Shown piece after piece: positions 24,336 through 31,866 of a stretch of 41,570 nt of DNA (positions within the stretch are counted from its first letter, which is position 1; the number at the start of each line of letters is the position of its first letter). Origin of the DNA: DASPMP01 sp035248725 (GTDB lineage: Bacteria > Gemmatimonadota > Gemmatimonadetes > Gemmatimonadales > Gemmatimonadaceae); the NCBI GenBank assembly GCA_035248725.1, contig DATFHG010000057.1, forward strand, positions 1 through 41,570, written 5' to 3'. A program made the position numbers and the translations under genes. Below the pieces are notes generated by a model. That model was not told where the DNA came from and made no database searches. It saw only the letters and a program-made list of their open reading frames with translations.

Positions 24336-25216
24336 CGTGGCGCGGGTATCAGCAGCCAGCCCAGCATCAGATGCGCGAGCGGCAGTACGAAGAGCAGGCT
24401 GTCGATGCGATCGAGCACCCCGCCATGCCCCGGCAGCAGCGTGGAGCTGTCCTTCACTCCCGCCTCGCGCTTCAGCAGCGATTCGAAGATGTCACCGATC
24501 TGGCCCACGACACTGGTCACGATGGCGAAGACGACGATCGCGCCCAGCGTCATCCCCAGCTGCGCCACCGGTCGCAGCGCGAGATGCACGTACAGAATGG
24601 CGACGATCACCGCGAGCACCACGCCACCGACCGCGCCGGATAGCGTTTTGCCCGGACTGACCGCGGGAATGAGCTTGCGTCCGCCGATCATCTTCCCGAA
24701 CGCCATGGCGCCGATGTCGGTCGCCCATGTGAGCACCAGAGGCAACCCGAGCAGGACACCGCCGGAGGAGATCGGAATGGGTCCGACCTGTGCGCCGCCA
24801 GCGGCATAATCGTGATACCGGATTGCGTACGCGAAGCTCAGCATGCCACCGGTATACACCACACCGAGCACCGTCGTCGCCGCGGCGCCGAGTGGTTTTC
24901 CCGCGACGCCGCGCGCCCAGATGGATACGCCGAGAATTGCGAGCAGCACGGCAGCGAAATACGCGAAGCGCGGCGTCACGAACCCGAGGTATCGCGCGTG
25001 CACGGCCAGCGGGAGCACGCCGGCGACGGCGCAGCCGAGGTCCCCAAGGGGCGCCTGCCCGGACGCGCGAGCGATGCGATAGAACTCCCACGCGGCGAGG
25101 GCGGAGGCCACGGCCAGCAGCGCCGCGAGTGCTGCGCCGCCCGCCAGCACGATGGCGACGGCGACAACGGCGGCCGGGAGGCCGAAGAGAATGCGCTTGG
25201 TAAGCTCTGAACTCAC
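24332..25216 (-). CDS. cdsA: Phosphatidate cytidylyltransferase
   Basis: Integral-membrane enzyme forming CDP-diacylglycerol for phospholipid synthesis. The 294 residues show about eight hydrophobic segments. The CDS signature is intact near the C-terminus: SLLKREAGVKDSSTLLPGHG followed by GVLDRIDSLLF. An upstream SPGKTLSGAVGG loop is also typical. The start is GTG in a GTGA overlap with frr, and dxr follows as ATGA. Confidence 0.96.
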   Translation of the reverse strand: MSSELTKRILFGLPAAVVAVAIVLAGGAALAALLAVASALAAWEFYRIARASGQAPLGDLGCAVAGVLPLAVHARYLGFVTPRFAYFAAVLLAILGVSIWARGVAGKPLGAAATTVLGVVYTGGMLSFAYAIRYHDYAAGGAQVGPIPISSGGVLLGLPLVLTWATDIGAMAFGKMIGGRKLIPAVSPGKTLSGAVGGVVLAVIVAILYVHLALRPVAQLGMTLGAIVVFAIVTSVVGQIGDIFESLLKREAGVKDSSTLLPGHGGVLDRIDSLLFVLPLAHLMLGWLLIPAPR

Positions 25217-25767
25217 ACTTCCATGATCTCGGCTTCTTTCGCCTTGATCATGTCGTCGATCTTCTTGATGAAGTCGTCGTGGATCTTCTGGAGATCCTTC
25301 TCGGCGTGCTTGACCTCGTCCTCGGACACGCCGCTCATCTTCTTGAGCACGTCGCGGCCGTGGGTGCGCGCATGGCGCACCGCGACCTTCCCTTCCTCGG
25401 CGAACTTGTGGATGACTTTCACCAGCTCCTTGCGCCGATCCTGATTCATCGATGGCAGCGGAACGCGGATGATGCCGCCCTGCTGCGCCGGATCGAAGCC
25501 GAGATTCGCGTCGCGGATGGCCTTTTCGATCGCCTTCGCCTGGTTGCGGTCGAACGGCGTGACGAGCAGGAGACGCGGCTCGGGCGCGGACACCGTGGCC
25601 ACCTGGTTCATGGACATCATCGTGCCGTACATCTCGACCTTGACGGTATCGAGCATGGACGGCGCGGCCTTCCCGGCGTGAATCGTGGAGAATTCGCGCT
25701 TGGTGCTGTCGACCGCCTTCTCCATCGCGGTGCGCGTGTCCTTGATGATGTTCTGGATGTTGGTCAT
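25213..25767 (-). CDS. frr: Ribosome recycling factor
   Basis: 184-residue factor that splits post-termination ribosomes with EF-G. The three-helix bundle is recognisable from FSTIHAGKAAPSMLDTVKVEMYG, then DRNQAKAIEKAIRDANLGFDP and the C-terminal EEGKVAVRHARTHGRD and EDLQKIHDDFIKKID-like helix (EKDLQKIHDDFIKKIDDM). The start ATG at 25767 forms ATGA with the pyrH stop. An in-frame upstream extension into pyrH is not family-like and was dropped. Confidence 0.97.
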   Translation of the reverse strand: MTNIQNIIKDTRTAMEKAVDSTKREFSTIHAGKAAPSMLDTVKVEMYGTMMSMNQVATVSAPEPRLLLVTPFDRNQAKAIEKAIRDANLGFDPAQQGGIIRVPLPSMNQDRRKELVKVIHKFAEEGKVAVRHARTHGRDVLKKMSGVSEDEVKHAEKDLQKIHDDFIKKIDDMIKAKEAEIMEV

Positions 25768-26477
25768 CGAACGAGAGTGCCCACGCGTTCGCCGCGGACG
25801 GCGGCGGCGATTGCGCCAGGTCGGTGGATGTTCAGGACGATCATCGGCAGGTTGTTCTCTCTGCACAGCGTGATCGCCGTCTGGTCCATCACCTTCAGGT
25901 CGTTCAGCATCATGTCGCGGTAGCTGATCTCCTCGTACATCTTGGCGGTCGTGTCCTTCTTGGGATCAGCCGAGTAGACGCCTTCCACACTCGTCGCCTT
26001 GATGATGACGTTCGCCTTGATCTGGATGGCGCGCAGGACGGCGGCGGTGTCGGTGGAAAAGTACGGATTGCCGGTACCTGCGGCAAAGATCACCGTCTCC
26101 TGCTTCTCGAGATGTCGCAGCGCGCGGCGGCGGATGTACGGCTCCGCGAGCTCCTCCATCCGGATGGCGGTCATCACGCGCGTGTTCACGCCTTTGCGCT
26201 CGAGAATGTCCTGCAGCGCCAGCGCGTTGATCACCGTGCCGAGCATGCCCATGTAGTCGGCCCCGACGCGCTCCATGCCCATCTTCGCGAGCTGCGTCCC
26301 GCGAACGATGTTGCCGCCGCCAATGACGAGGCCGACCGCCGCGCCCATCTTCACGACGGCGACGACCTCGTCACAGTGACGGTTCATCGACTCGAAATCG
26401 AACCCAAATCCCTTGTCTCCGGCGAGTGCTTCGCCGGACAGCTTGATCAGAACCCGCGGATAGCGGAGCTCCGTCAA
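25764..26477 (-). CDS. pyrH: Uridylate kinase
   Basis: Hexameric bacterial UMP kinase of 237 residues. Motifs: RVLIKLSGEALAGDKGFG, VIGGGNIVRG, the GADYMGMLGTVINALAL region, the AAGTGNPYFSTDTAA loop and DLKVMDQTAITLC. The start codon is TTG, in a TTGA overlap with the tsf stop; no ATG or GTG fits the family N-terminus (TELRYPRVLIK). Rate of synthesis may therefore depend on coupling to tsf. Gene order rpsB-tsf-pyrH-frr is the standard bacterial one. Confidence 0.96.
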   Translation of the reverse strand: MTELRYPRVLIKLSGEALAGDKGFGFDFESMNRHCDEVVAVVKMGAAVGLVIGGGNIVRGTQLAKMGMERVGADYMGMLGTVINALALQDILERKGVNTRVMTAIRMEELAEPYIRRRALRHLEKQETVIFAAGTGNPYFSTDTAAVLRAIQIKANVIIKATSVEGVYSADPKKDTTAKMYEEISYRDMMLNDLKVMDQTAITLCRENNLPMIVLNIHRPGAIAAAVRGERVGTLVR

Positions 26478-27091
26478 TCCGCCTCTCCGATCTTGAAGCG
26501 CGCGAAGCGGCGGATCTGGATGTTCTCTCCGGTCTTGCCCGACACTTCCTTCACCAGCTCGCCGATCGTCTTCTTGTCATCCCGGATCCACGGCTGGTTG
26601 AGCAGCGTGATATCCTTATAGAAGGCGTCGACTTTCCCCGCGACGATCTTGTCGACGAGGTTGTCCGGCTTCCCGCTCTGCTTCACCTGGTCGACGAAGA
26701 TCCGGCGCTCCTGCTCGATCTTGTCGGCGGGCACCTGATCCTTGTCGACCGCGATCGGAGGCGTCGGCGCGCCGGCGATGTGCTCGGCGATCGATTTCGC
26801 GAGGCTCTTGAACTCGTCCGTGCGCGCGACGAAATCCGTCTCGCAGTTCACCTCCACCATCGCGGCGACTTTGCCGTTGTGGTGGATGTAATGGCCGATC
26901 ACGCCCTCGCTCGCTACGCGTCCCACGCGCTTCTCGGCCTTGGCGGCCCCGCTCTTTCTCAGCGCCTCCACGGCCGCGTCCATGTCGCCCTTCGACTCCT
27001 CGAGGGCCTTCTTGCAATCCATCATGCCGGCGCCGGTCCGCTGGCGCAGCTCGGAAACCTCTTTGGCCGTTATCGTCTTCGTCGTAGTCAT
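26474..27091 (-). CDS. tsf: Elongation factor Ts
   Basis: Nucleotide exchange factor for EF-Tu. The 205 residues match the shorter bacterial form lacking part of the core and coiled-coil region of the E. coli protein. The UBA-like N-domain has VSELRQRTGAGMMDCKKALEESKGDMDAA; the exchange loop is NCETDFVARTDEF. The start MTTTKTIT at 27091 has GTGAG just upstream; the longer frame enters the rpsB-tsf terminator and was rejected. It ends in the TTGA junction with pyrH. Confidence 0.96.
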   Translation of the reverse strand: MTTTKTITAKEVSELRQRTGAGMMDCKKALEESKGDMDAAVEALRKSGAAKAEKRVGRVASEGVIGHYIHHNGKVAAMVEVNCETDFVARTDEFKSLAKSIAEHIAGAPTPPIAVDKDQVPADKIEQERRIFVDQVKQSGKPDNLVDKIVAGKVDAFYKDITLLNQPWIRDDKKTIGELVKEVSGKTGENIQIRRFARFKIGEAD

Positions 27092-27113
27092 CTCACTGAT
27101 CCCTTCTTCGTGT

Positions 27114-27144
27114 AAAAGCCGCCGAAAGAAATTCCGGCGGCTTT
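27114..27144 (-). terminator. Hairpin between rpsB and tsf
   Basis: Perfect 10-bp stem AAAGCCGCCG/CGGCGGCTTT with a ten-base loop. On the minus strand it is followed by one more T (TTTT in all) and then A. It lies 36 bases after the rpsB stop. The short T-run fits an attenuator setting the ratio of S2 to EF-Ts rather than a full stop. Confidence 0.75.
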
Positions 27145-27180
27145 GCAATCTACCTACCTCGGCAAGTCGTCCTCGACGAG

Positions 27181-28080
27181 CTACTCCGCGGGTGCCGGCT
27201 CGGGCTCGCCACCCTCGGCAGGCGCGCCCGGTTTCATGCGCGCGGCGATCGCGTCGGGCTTGGCGCGACGACGGCGCGGACGACGGCGGCGCTTGCGCTC
27301 CGAGTCGTCGCCACCAGGCGCCGATTCCGTCCCGCGATCCGACGAGTACGTGGTCATTTCGCCTTCCTCGACTTCCTCGCGGACGGGCGCCTCGCGGCGC
27401 GCTTCGGCGATCGCGTCGGCCATCGACTTGGTGATCAGCTCGACCGAACGAATGGCGTCGTCGTTGCCTGCGATGGGGACCGTGATCTGATCCGGATCCG
27501 CGTTCGTGTCCACGATGGCCACGATCGGGAGACCGAGCTTGTTCGCCTCGCTCACCGCGATGCGCTCTTTCTTGGAGTCCACGACGAAGAGCATGCCGGG
27601 CAGACGCGTCATGCCTTTGATGCCCGCGAGGTACTTCATCAGCTTCTCGCGCTCACGCGACAGCATGAGCTGCTCCTTCTTCGTGTAGTTCTCGAACCCG
27701 CCGCCCTCTTCCGTGCCGGCCTCGAGCTCCTTCATGCGGCGCAGTTGCTTCTTGACCGTCTGGAAATTCGTGAGCAGTCCGCCGAGCCAGCGCTCGGTGA
27801 TGTACATCGAGCCGGAGCGCACCGCTTCCTCGCGAACGATGCCGGCGAGCTGCGGCTTGGTGCAGACGAAGAGCACGTTGTCGCCGCGCAGGACGACCTC
27901 GCGCGCGAGCTTCTGCGCCAGCTCCAGCTGCCGCAGCGTCTTCTGCAGATCGATGATATGGATGCCGTTGCGCTCCGCGAAGATGAACCGGCGCATCTTC
28001 GGATTCCAACGGCGCGTCTGGTGGCCGAAGTGCACTCCGGCGGCCAGGAGAGATTCAATCGTCGGCTGATTGTCAGCCAT
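27181..28080 (-). CDS. rpsB: 30S ribosomal protein S2 with C-terminal extension
   Basis: 299 residues; the S2 core occupies about the first 235. Signatures: LLAAGVHFGHQTRRWNPKM at the N-terminus, ERWLGGLLTNFQTV and LPGMLFVVDSKKERIAVSEAN. The last ~60 residues form a charged tail with a run of arginines and lysines (ERKRRRRPRRRR) between acidic, Gly/Pro/Ala-rich segments, not seen in E. coli S2. It lies between a heptamer-repeat spacer (from rpsI) and the tsf attenuator. Confidence 0.96.
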   Translation of the reverse strand: MADNQPTIESLLAAGVHFGHQTRRWNPKMRRFIFAERNGIHIIDLQKTLRQLELAQKLAREVVLRGDNVLFVCTKPQLAGIVREEAVRSGSMYITERWLGGLLTNFQTVKKQLRRMKELEAGTEEGGGFENYTKKEQLMLSREREKLMKYLAGIKGMTRLPGMLFVVDSKKERIAVSEANKLGLPIVAIVDTNADPDQITVPIAGNDDAIRSVELITKSMADAIAEARREAPVREEVEEGEMTTYSSDRGTESAPGGDDSERKRRRRPRRRRAKPDAIAARMKPGAPAEGGEPEPAPAE

Positions 28081-28167
28081 GGTCGTTCATCCTCAGAGTT
28101 GGTTTGTCGTCCGCGAGCTTCATCGCCACCGGCAACCGTCGCCGGCACCACCGGCAGCTCGACTCGC

Positions 28168-28230
28168 GTGTGAGTTGTGAGGCGGGAGGCTGGAGCCGGG
28201 AGCAATCAGCTCCGCGCTCCCGCCTCCCGG
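28168..28230. repeat. Heptamer-repeat palindrome between rpsI and rpsB
   Basis: From 28168 the sequence runs in 7-base steps: GTGTGAG, TTGTGAG, GCGGGAG, GCTGGAG, CCGGGAG, then CAATCAG, then CTCCGCG, CTCCCGC, CTCCCGG. The left units end in GAG and the right units begin with CTC, so the halves pair; the best stem is GAGGCGGGAG/CTCCCGCCTC (28179-28188 with 28217-28226). It lies eight bases after the rpsI stop and has no T-run. The remaining rpsI-rpsB spacer (28081-28167) shows no gene and no clear promoter. Confidence 0.8.
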
Positions 28231-28238
28231 CCCGCGAT

Positions 28239-28634
28239 TTATCGCTTGCTGAACTGGAACCGCTTGCGTGCACCGGGACGTCCCGGCTTCTTGCGCTCCA
28301 CCGCGCGAGCGTCGCGCGTGAGCAATCCGAGATCGCGCAGCTTGCGCCGATACGTCTCGTCCAGCTTCACGAGCGCGCGAGCCACGGCGAGACGCAGCGC
28401 ACCGGCCTGACCGGTCTGACCACCGCCCTCCAGGTTGGCCTGCACGTCGTACCGGCCGAGCGTGTCCGTGGCCGTGAACGGCTGCTGAATGGCCGACACC
28501 AGTGCGGGGCGCGGAAAATAGTCGCCCAGCGTGCGACCATTCACGTCCCACTTGCCCGAGCCGGGCTTCAGATACACACGGCACACCGCCTCTTTGCGGC
28601 GGCCGATCGCGTGAACGTTCTGCGAGTCCGCCAT
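28239..28634 (-). CDS. rpsI: 30S ribosomal protein S9
   Basis: 131-residue protein whose basic C-terminal tail reaches the ribosomal P site. Recognised by AIGRRKEAVCRVYLKPGSG, GGGQTGQAGALRLAVARAL and the ending PGRPGARKRFQFSKR. The start MADSQNVH lies one base after the rplM stop, so the pair is translated together. Autoregulation by L13, known in E. coli, would apply to both. Confidence 0.97.
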   Translation of the reverse strand: MADSQNVHAIGRRKEAVCRVYLKPGSGKWDVNGRTLGDYFPRPALVSAIQQPFTATDTLGRYDVQANLEGGGQTGQAGALRLAVARALVKLDETYRRKLRDLGLLTRDARAVERKKPGRPGARKRFQFSKR

Positions 28635-28635
28635 G

Positions 28636-29082
28636 TTACTTCTCGTCCTTGGCAAAGGTGAGCGGGGTGGGCTGCTGCGCGGCGTGCGGATGCTCCGCGT
28701 TGGGATAGACGCGCAGTTTGCGACGCAGGATCTGTCGCGCCAGCGCGGTCTTCGGCAGCATGCCGAACACGGCCTTCTCGATCACCCGCTCGGGGTGCTT
28801 CGCGATCATGGACGCGTACGGCGTGTGCCGCTCGTGCCCCATGTAGCCGGTGTGCGTGAAGTACGTCTTCTGCTCCCCCTTGCGACCCGTAACGCGCACC
28901 TTGGACGCGTTGATCACGATGACACCGTCACCGGTGTCCATGTGGGGCGTGAAGATCGGTTTGTGCTTGCCGCGAAGGATCTTCGCGATTTCTGACGCCA
29001 GGCGCCCGAGCACCATGTCTTCGGCGTCGACGACGAACCAGCGCTTGGTGATGTCGCGCGGCGTCGCGGAATACGTTTTCAT
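28636..29082 (-). CDS. rplM: 50S ribosomal protein L13
   Basis: 148 residues starting MKTYSATPRDITKRWFVVDA. Other signatures are GKHKPIFTPHMDTGDGVIVINA, the TGYMGHER segment and MLPKTALARQILRRKLRVY. A TTG three codons earlier is possible but not family-like. No Shine-Dalgarno is visible. The upstream region has a 14-base perfect palindrome about 43-56 bases before the start. It heads the rplM-rpsI pair, which continues into rpsB. Confidence 0.96.
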   Translation of the reverse strand: MKTYSATPRDITKRWFVVDAEDMVLGRLASEIAKILRGKHKPIFTPHMDTGDGVIVINASKVRVTGRKGEQKTYFTHTGYMGHERHTPYASMIAKHPERVIEKAVFGMLPKTALARQILRRKLRVYPNAEHPHAAQQPTPLTFAKDEK

Positions 29083-29124
29083 CCGAATCAACCAGAACTG
29101 ACGTGGTCCTGCGCCTCACCGGTG

Positions 29125-29138
29125 CGGGTTGCAACCCG
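29125..29138. promoter_or_regulatory. 14-bp perfect palindrome upstream of rplM
   Basis: CGGGTTGCAACCCG is self-complementary over all 14 bases and overlaps the end of a second palindrome, CACCGGTG (29118-29125). It lies in the 100-base spacer between the lipoprotein gene and rplM. It may be a protein-binding site or a small RNA hairpin in the L13 leader. No -10/-35 pair could be assigned with confidence here. Confidence 0.4.
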
Positions 29139-29182
29139 GGTCTCGGCAGCCCGAAGGCGTTTTTCGACAGACCCTTAAGCTA

Positions 29183-30136
29183 CTATCGTGCTTGGGGTTC
29201 AGGCAACCGGTCGTCCGCGACGAGAGCGAGCTCGCGGCCATTGGGATGCAGCGCGAGACGGCTGATCCTCCGGACTCCGGCGTTGCTCAGGTCGGCAACC
29301 AGCTGCCAGCGCGTTCCCGGTCGATCCAACCGATAAATGCGACTTCCGCTGGCCGTGAACGCCTCGTGGTCGGACTTCCATACCACGTAGTCCGCGCCAT
29401 CCGGTAGAACAGCCACCGTCTCGACGTCCCATGCGCCATCGGGGCGCGGGTCGGCGGCCACCGTCTTGAGAACCCACCGCGTCGTGTCGCGCGGGTCGCG
29501 CTGGACGCAGGAGGCGCGCCGGCCACCCGGCACGCGTTGCAGGGACCGGCCAATATTGCTGGTCACGACGCGAGCCGCGCCGCTCCGCGTGTCGGCGATC
29601 TGCAGCGTGTTGGGATTGCCGAGGACGAACAGCGCGACGGTGGTCGAGTCGAGCCAGGCGTAGTAGCCCACCGGCCGTACGTCGCGCAGCACGATGCTCG
29701 GCGCGCCGCCATCGAGAGGAAAGCGCCAGAGCCGCTGTGTGGAATCGCGCTCGACGCGTACGACGCTGATCGCCTTGCCGTCGGGCATCAGCGCGGCGGA
29801 GTACTCGCTTTCCGGCGACGTCATCGTGAAGCGCGCGTGCTGCGCGTTCTCGAAGCGGTAGATGTCCGCCTGACCGTCGCGCACCGAGGTGTAGTACATC
29901 GCGGAGCCGACGAACGCGGGTTGATTGTCGTAGCCGGGACGACTCGTGAGGTTCACGAGGCGTGGGCCGCGATGGAGGATGCCGCGCGACAGCTGATACA
30001 GATAAATGTCCGTGGATGGAACGGCCGCCTGGGCGGCAGCCTGAGCGGCCGCCGGTGAAGGATTGGTGGTCGTCACCGGTGCCGTCTGCGCACAGGCGGC
30101 GAGAAGGACAAGCGCGAGCGCGCTATTTCCCTGCAT
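29183..30136 (-). CDS. Predicted lipoprotein, TolB/beta-propeller-like
   Basis: 317 residues with a short signal segment ending in a lipobox (LLAAC, cysteine near residue 15), so it should be lipid-anchored in the envelope. An Ala/Pro-rich linker follows. Then come several WD/TolB-like blades with patterns such as YDNQPAFVGSAMYYTS, SPESEYSAALMPDGKAISVV, RLWRFPLDGGAPSIV and LALHPNGRELALVAD. This is typical of six-bladed propellers that bind proteins. The ATG at 30136 overlaps the biotin-carrier gene by 14 bases. No enzyme signature was seen, and the link to the carboxylase genes is only positional. Confidence 0.75.
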   Translation of the reverse strand: MQGNSALALVLLAACAQTAPVTTTNPSPAAAQAAAQAAVPSTDIYLYQLSRGILHRGPRLVNLTSRPGYDNQPAFVGSAMYYTSVRDGQADIYRFENAQHARFTMTSPESEYSAALMPDGKAISVVRVERDSTQRLWRFPLDGGAPSIVLRDVRPVGYYAWLDSTTVALFVLGNPNTLQIADTRSGAARVVTSNIGRSLQRVPGGRRASCVQRDPRDTTRWVLKTVAADPRPDGAWDVETVAVLPDGADYVVWKSDHEAFTASGSRIYRLDRPGTRWQLVADLSNAGVRRISRLALHPNGRELALVADDRLPEPQAR

Positions 30137-30641
30137 CGGCAGCCTCCAGTTCCAGGAGCAGCGTCCCCTTCTCGACGGCATTTCCCGCGGACACGAGCAC
30201 GCGTCGCACGATCCCCGCCGACCCCGCCTTCAGTTCGTTCTCCATCTTCATGGCTTCGATGACCACGAGTCCCTGTCCGGCGCGCACCGCGTCTCCTTCG
30301 TTGACATTGATCCGAACCACCAGGCCCGGCATCGGCGCGACGAGCCGTGCTGGGCCGGCTGGCCGGGCGCTGGCGCGCGCCAAGTCGCGCACGGCCTTCG
30401 CTCGCTCATCCAGGGCCTCGACATTCAGGCGATACCCGTCGATCGACAGGTCGTAGCGGCCGCGCGCGTCGCCGCGGCGTGCGTGCACACGATGCGTGGC
30501 ATCGCCGATTCGCAGGACATGCTCATTCGTCTCGCCGACGCGCTCGAGACGCGCGTTCATGGTCGTACCATCGATCGTGAGGCGATCGCCGTCACGCTCC
30601 ACCTCGAGCTGCGTATCGCCGACGGTGACGTAGTACTTCAT
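30123..30641 (-). CDS. Biotin carboxyl carrier protein of an acyl-CoA carboxylase
   Basis: 172 residues. The C-terminal biotinyl domain contains EAMKMEN with the biotinylated Lys132 and the upstream APMPGLVVRINVNEGDAV strand. The N-terminal half (about 1-80) resembles the BT-like linker found in the alpha subunits of propionyl- and methylcrotonyl-CoA carboxylases (LTIDGTTMNARLE, YDLSIDGYRLNVE). With the biotin carboxylase at 31.9-33.4 kb this looks like such an alpha subunit split into two genes, with an RNA methyltransferase gene between. It lies one base after that methyltransferase gene. Confidence 0.9.
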   Translation of the reverse strand: MKYYVTVGDTQLEVERDGDRLTIDGTTMNARLERVGETNEHVLRIGDATHRVHARRGDARGRYDLSIDGYRLNVEALDERAKAVRDLARASARPAGPARLVAPMPGLVVRINVNEGDAVRAGQGLVVIEAMKMENELKAGSAGIVRRVLVSAGNAVEKGTLLLELEAADAGK

Positions 30642-30642
30642 C

Positions 30643-31866
30643 TCAGGCAGCGGGCACGAGCTCGCACACGGTCTCCACGTGCGCCGTCTGCGGAAACATG
30701 TCGAAGCCGCGCAACGACGCGATGCGGTAGCCCGCGAGGCGGCGGACGTCGCGCGCCAGCGTTGCCGGATTGCACGACACATACACGAGTGCTCGTGCCG
30801 GGCGGACGCTCGTCAGGCTGTCGGTGACTCGGGCGTCGAGTCCCGCGCGCGGTGGATTCACGACGACCAGATCGGCGGGCATCGCCTGCGGCAGCGCGGT
30901 TTCGACCGCGGCGGCGATGGCGCGTGATCCTGCCGGCAGACGCGCCGCGCAGACGCGCGCCGCGTCGCGGTCGATCTCGATGGCGGTGACACGGGCGCCC
31001 GTCGCGCTGAGCGCGAGCGCGATGTCTCCAGAACCGGCATAGGCGTCGACAGCGGTCGCGGCGCGATGCGACGACGCGATGTCGACAACGTGTTCGCGCA
31101 ACTTCGTGGCGACGGACGGATTCACCTGCGTGAAGGAGGCGCCCGCGGCGTCCCTGCCCCGCGAGTGAAGCAACCGGCGCGATTTCCCTTGTGGAATCCA
31201 CCACAGCTCCGTCAGCGCACTCGCGGCCGCGAACAGCTCGGCGTGCGTGCTCCAGCGGGTGGCTCCCTCGAGCGTGAACGCGAAGCCGTCGTCGAGCGCG
31301 CGCACCGCACCCCGCAGCTCGACAGCGTCCGGCAGGAGATGCCCGTGTCGCATGATCGTCGCCCATGCCTCGACCACAGGTTCCTGCGTGATCGGGCAGT
31401 CGCGCAGCTCGAATACATCGTCGGGAGCATCGAACCGATGCAAGCCCGCGAACCACCGATCGTCGCGCCGGCGAAGAGCGAGCGTCAGCTTGCGCCTGTA
31501 ACGCCACGGCGTGTCGCTCTCTACCACGTCGGGTGTCTCCACCGCCGCTTTTCCGATGCGCGTGAGCGCGTCCCGGATGATTCCGGCCTTGGCGTCCAGT
31601 TGTGCGCGATAGTGGAGATGCTGCACCTGACAGCCGCCGCAGTGATCCATCGTGTAGTGCTCGCACGGCGGTGCCATACGGACCGGTGAGGGCGCGAGCA
31701 GTCGGAGCACGCGTCCACGCATCAGCCGGTCGTGGCGCTCCGCGCAGACCCGTACGTCGTCGCCGGGCGCGGTGCGCGGCACAAACACCACCATGCCCTC
31801 GTGACGGCCGACGCCGTCCCCACCCGCGGCGATAGAATCGATGCGAAGATCGATCGTCGTGGTCAT
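30643..31866 (-). CDS. TrmA/RlmD-family RNA (uracil-5-)methyltransferase
   Basis: 407 residues. An N-terminal TRAM-like domain (about 1-55) is followed by iron-sulfur cysteines Cys68, Cys76, Cys79 (HCGGCQVQH) and Cys157. The Rossmann methyltransferase domain has VDAYAGSGDIAL for SAM, VVNPPRAGL, and the catalytic Cys365 in YVSCNPATLARD. Family members methylate uridine C5 in 23S rRNA or tRNA; which target applies here is not decidable. It begins in an ATGA overlap with the biotin carboxylase gene. Being between the two parts of a carboxylase is odd but the genes are tightly packed, so one transcript is likely. Confidence 0.93.
   Translation of the reverse strand: MTTTIDLRIDSIAAGGDGVGRHEGMVVFVPRTAPGDDVRVCAERHDRLMRGRVLRLLAPSPVRMAPPCEHYTMDHCGGCQVQHLHYRAQLDAKAGIIRDALTRIGKAAVETPDVVESDTPWRYRRKLTLALRRRDDRWFAGLHRFDAPDDVFELRDCPITQEPVVEAWATIMRHGHLLPDAVELRGAVRALDDGFAFTLEGATRWSTHAELFAAASALTELWWIPQGKSRRLLHSRGRDAAGASFTQVNPSVATKLREHVVDIASSHRAATAVDAYAGSGDIALALSATGARVTAIEIDRDAARVCAARLPAGSRAIAAAVETALPQAMPADLVVVNPPRAGLDARVTDSLTSVRPARALVYVSCNPATLARDVRRLAGYRIASLRGFDMFPQTAHVETVCELVPAA

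Noticed and set aside
28168..28230. Reading the rpsI-rpsB hairpin as an intrinsic terminator
   Set aside because: No T-run follows on either strand, and the 7-base periodicity is not a terminator feature. A role in mRNA stability is possible, but termination is not supported.
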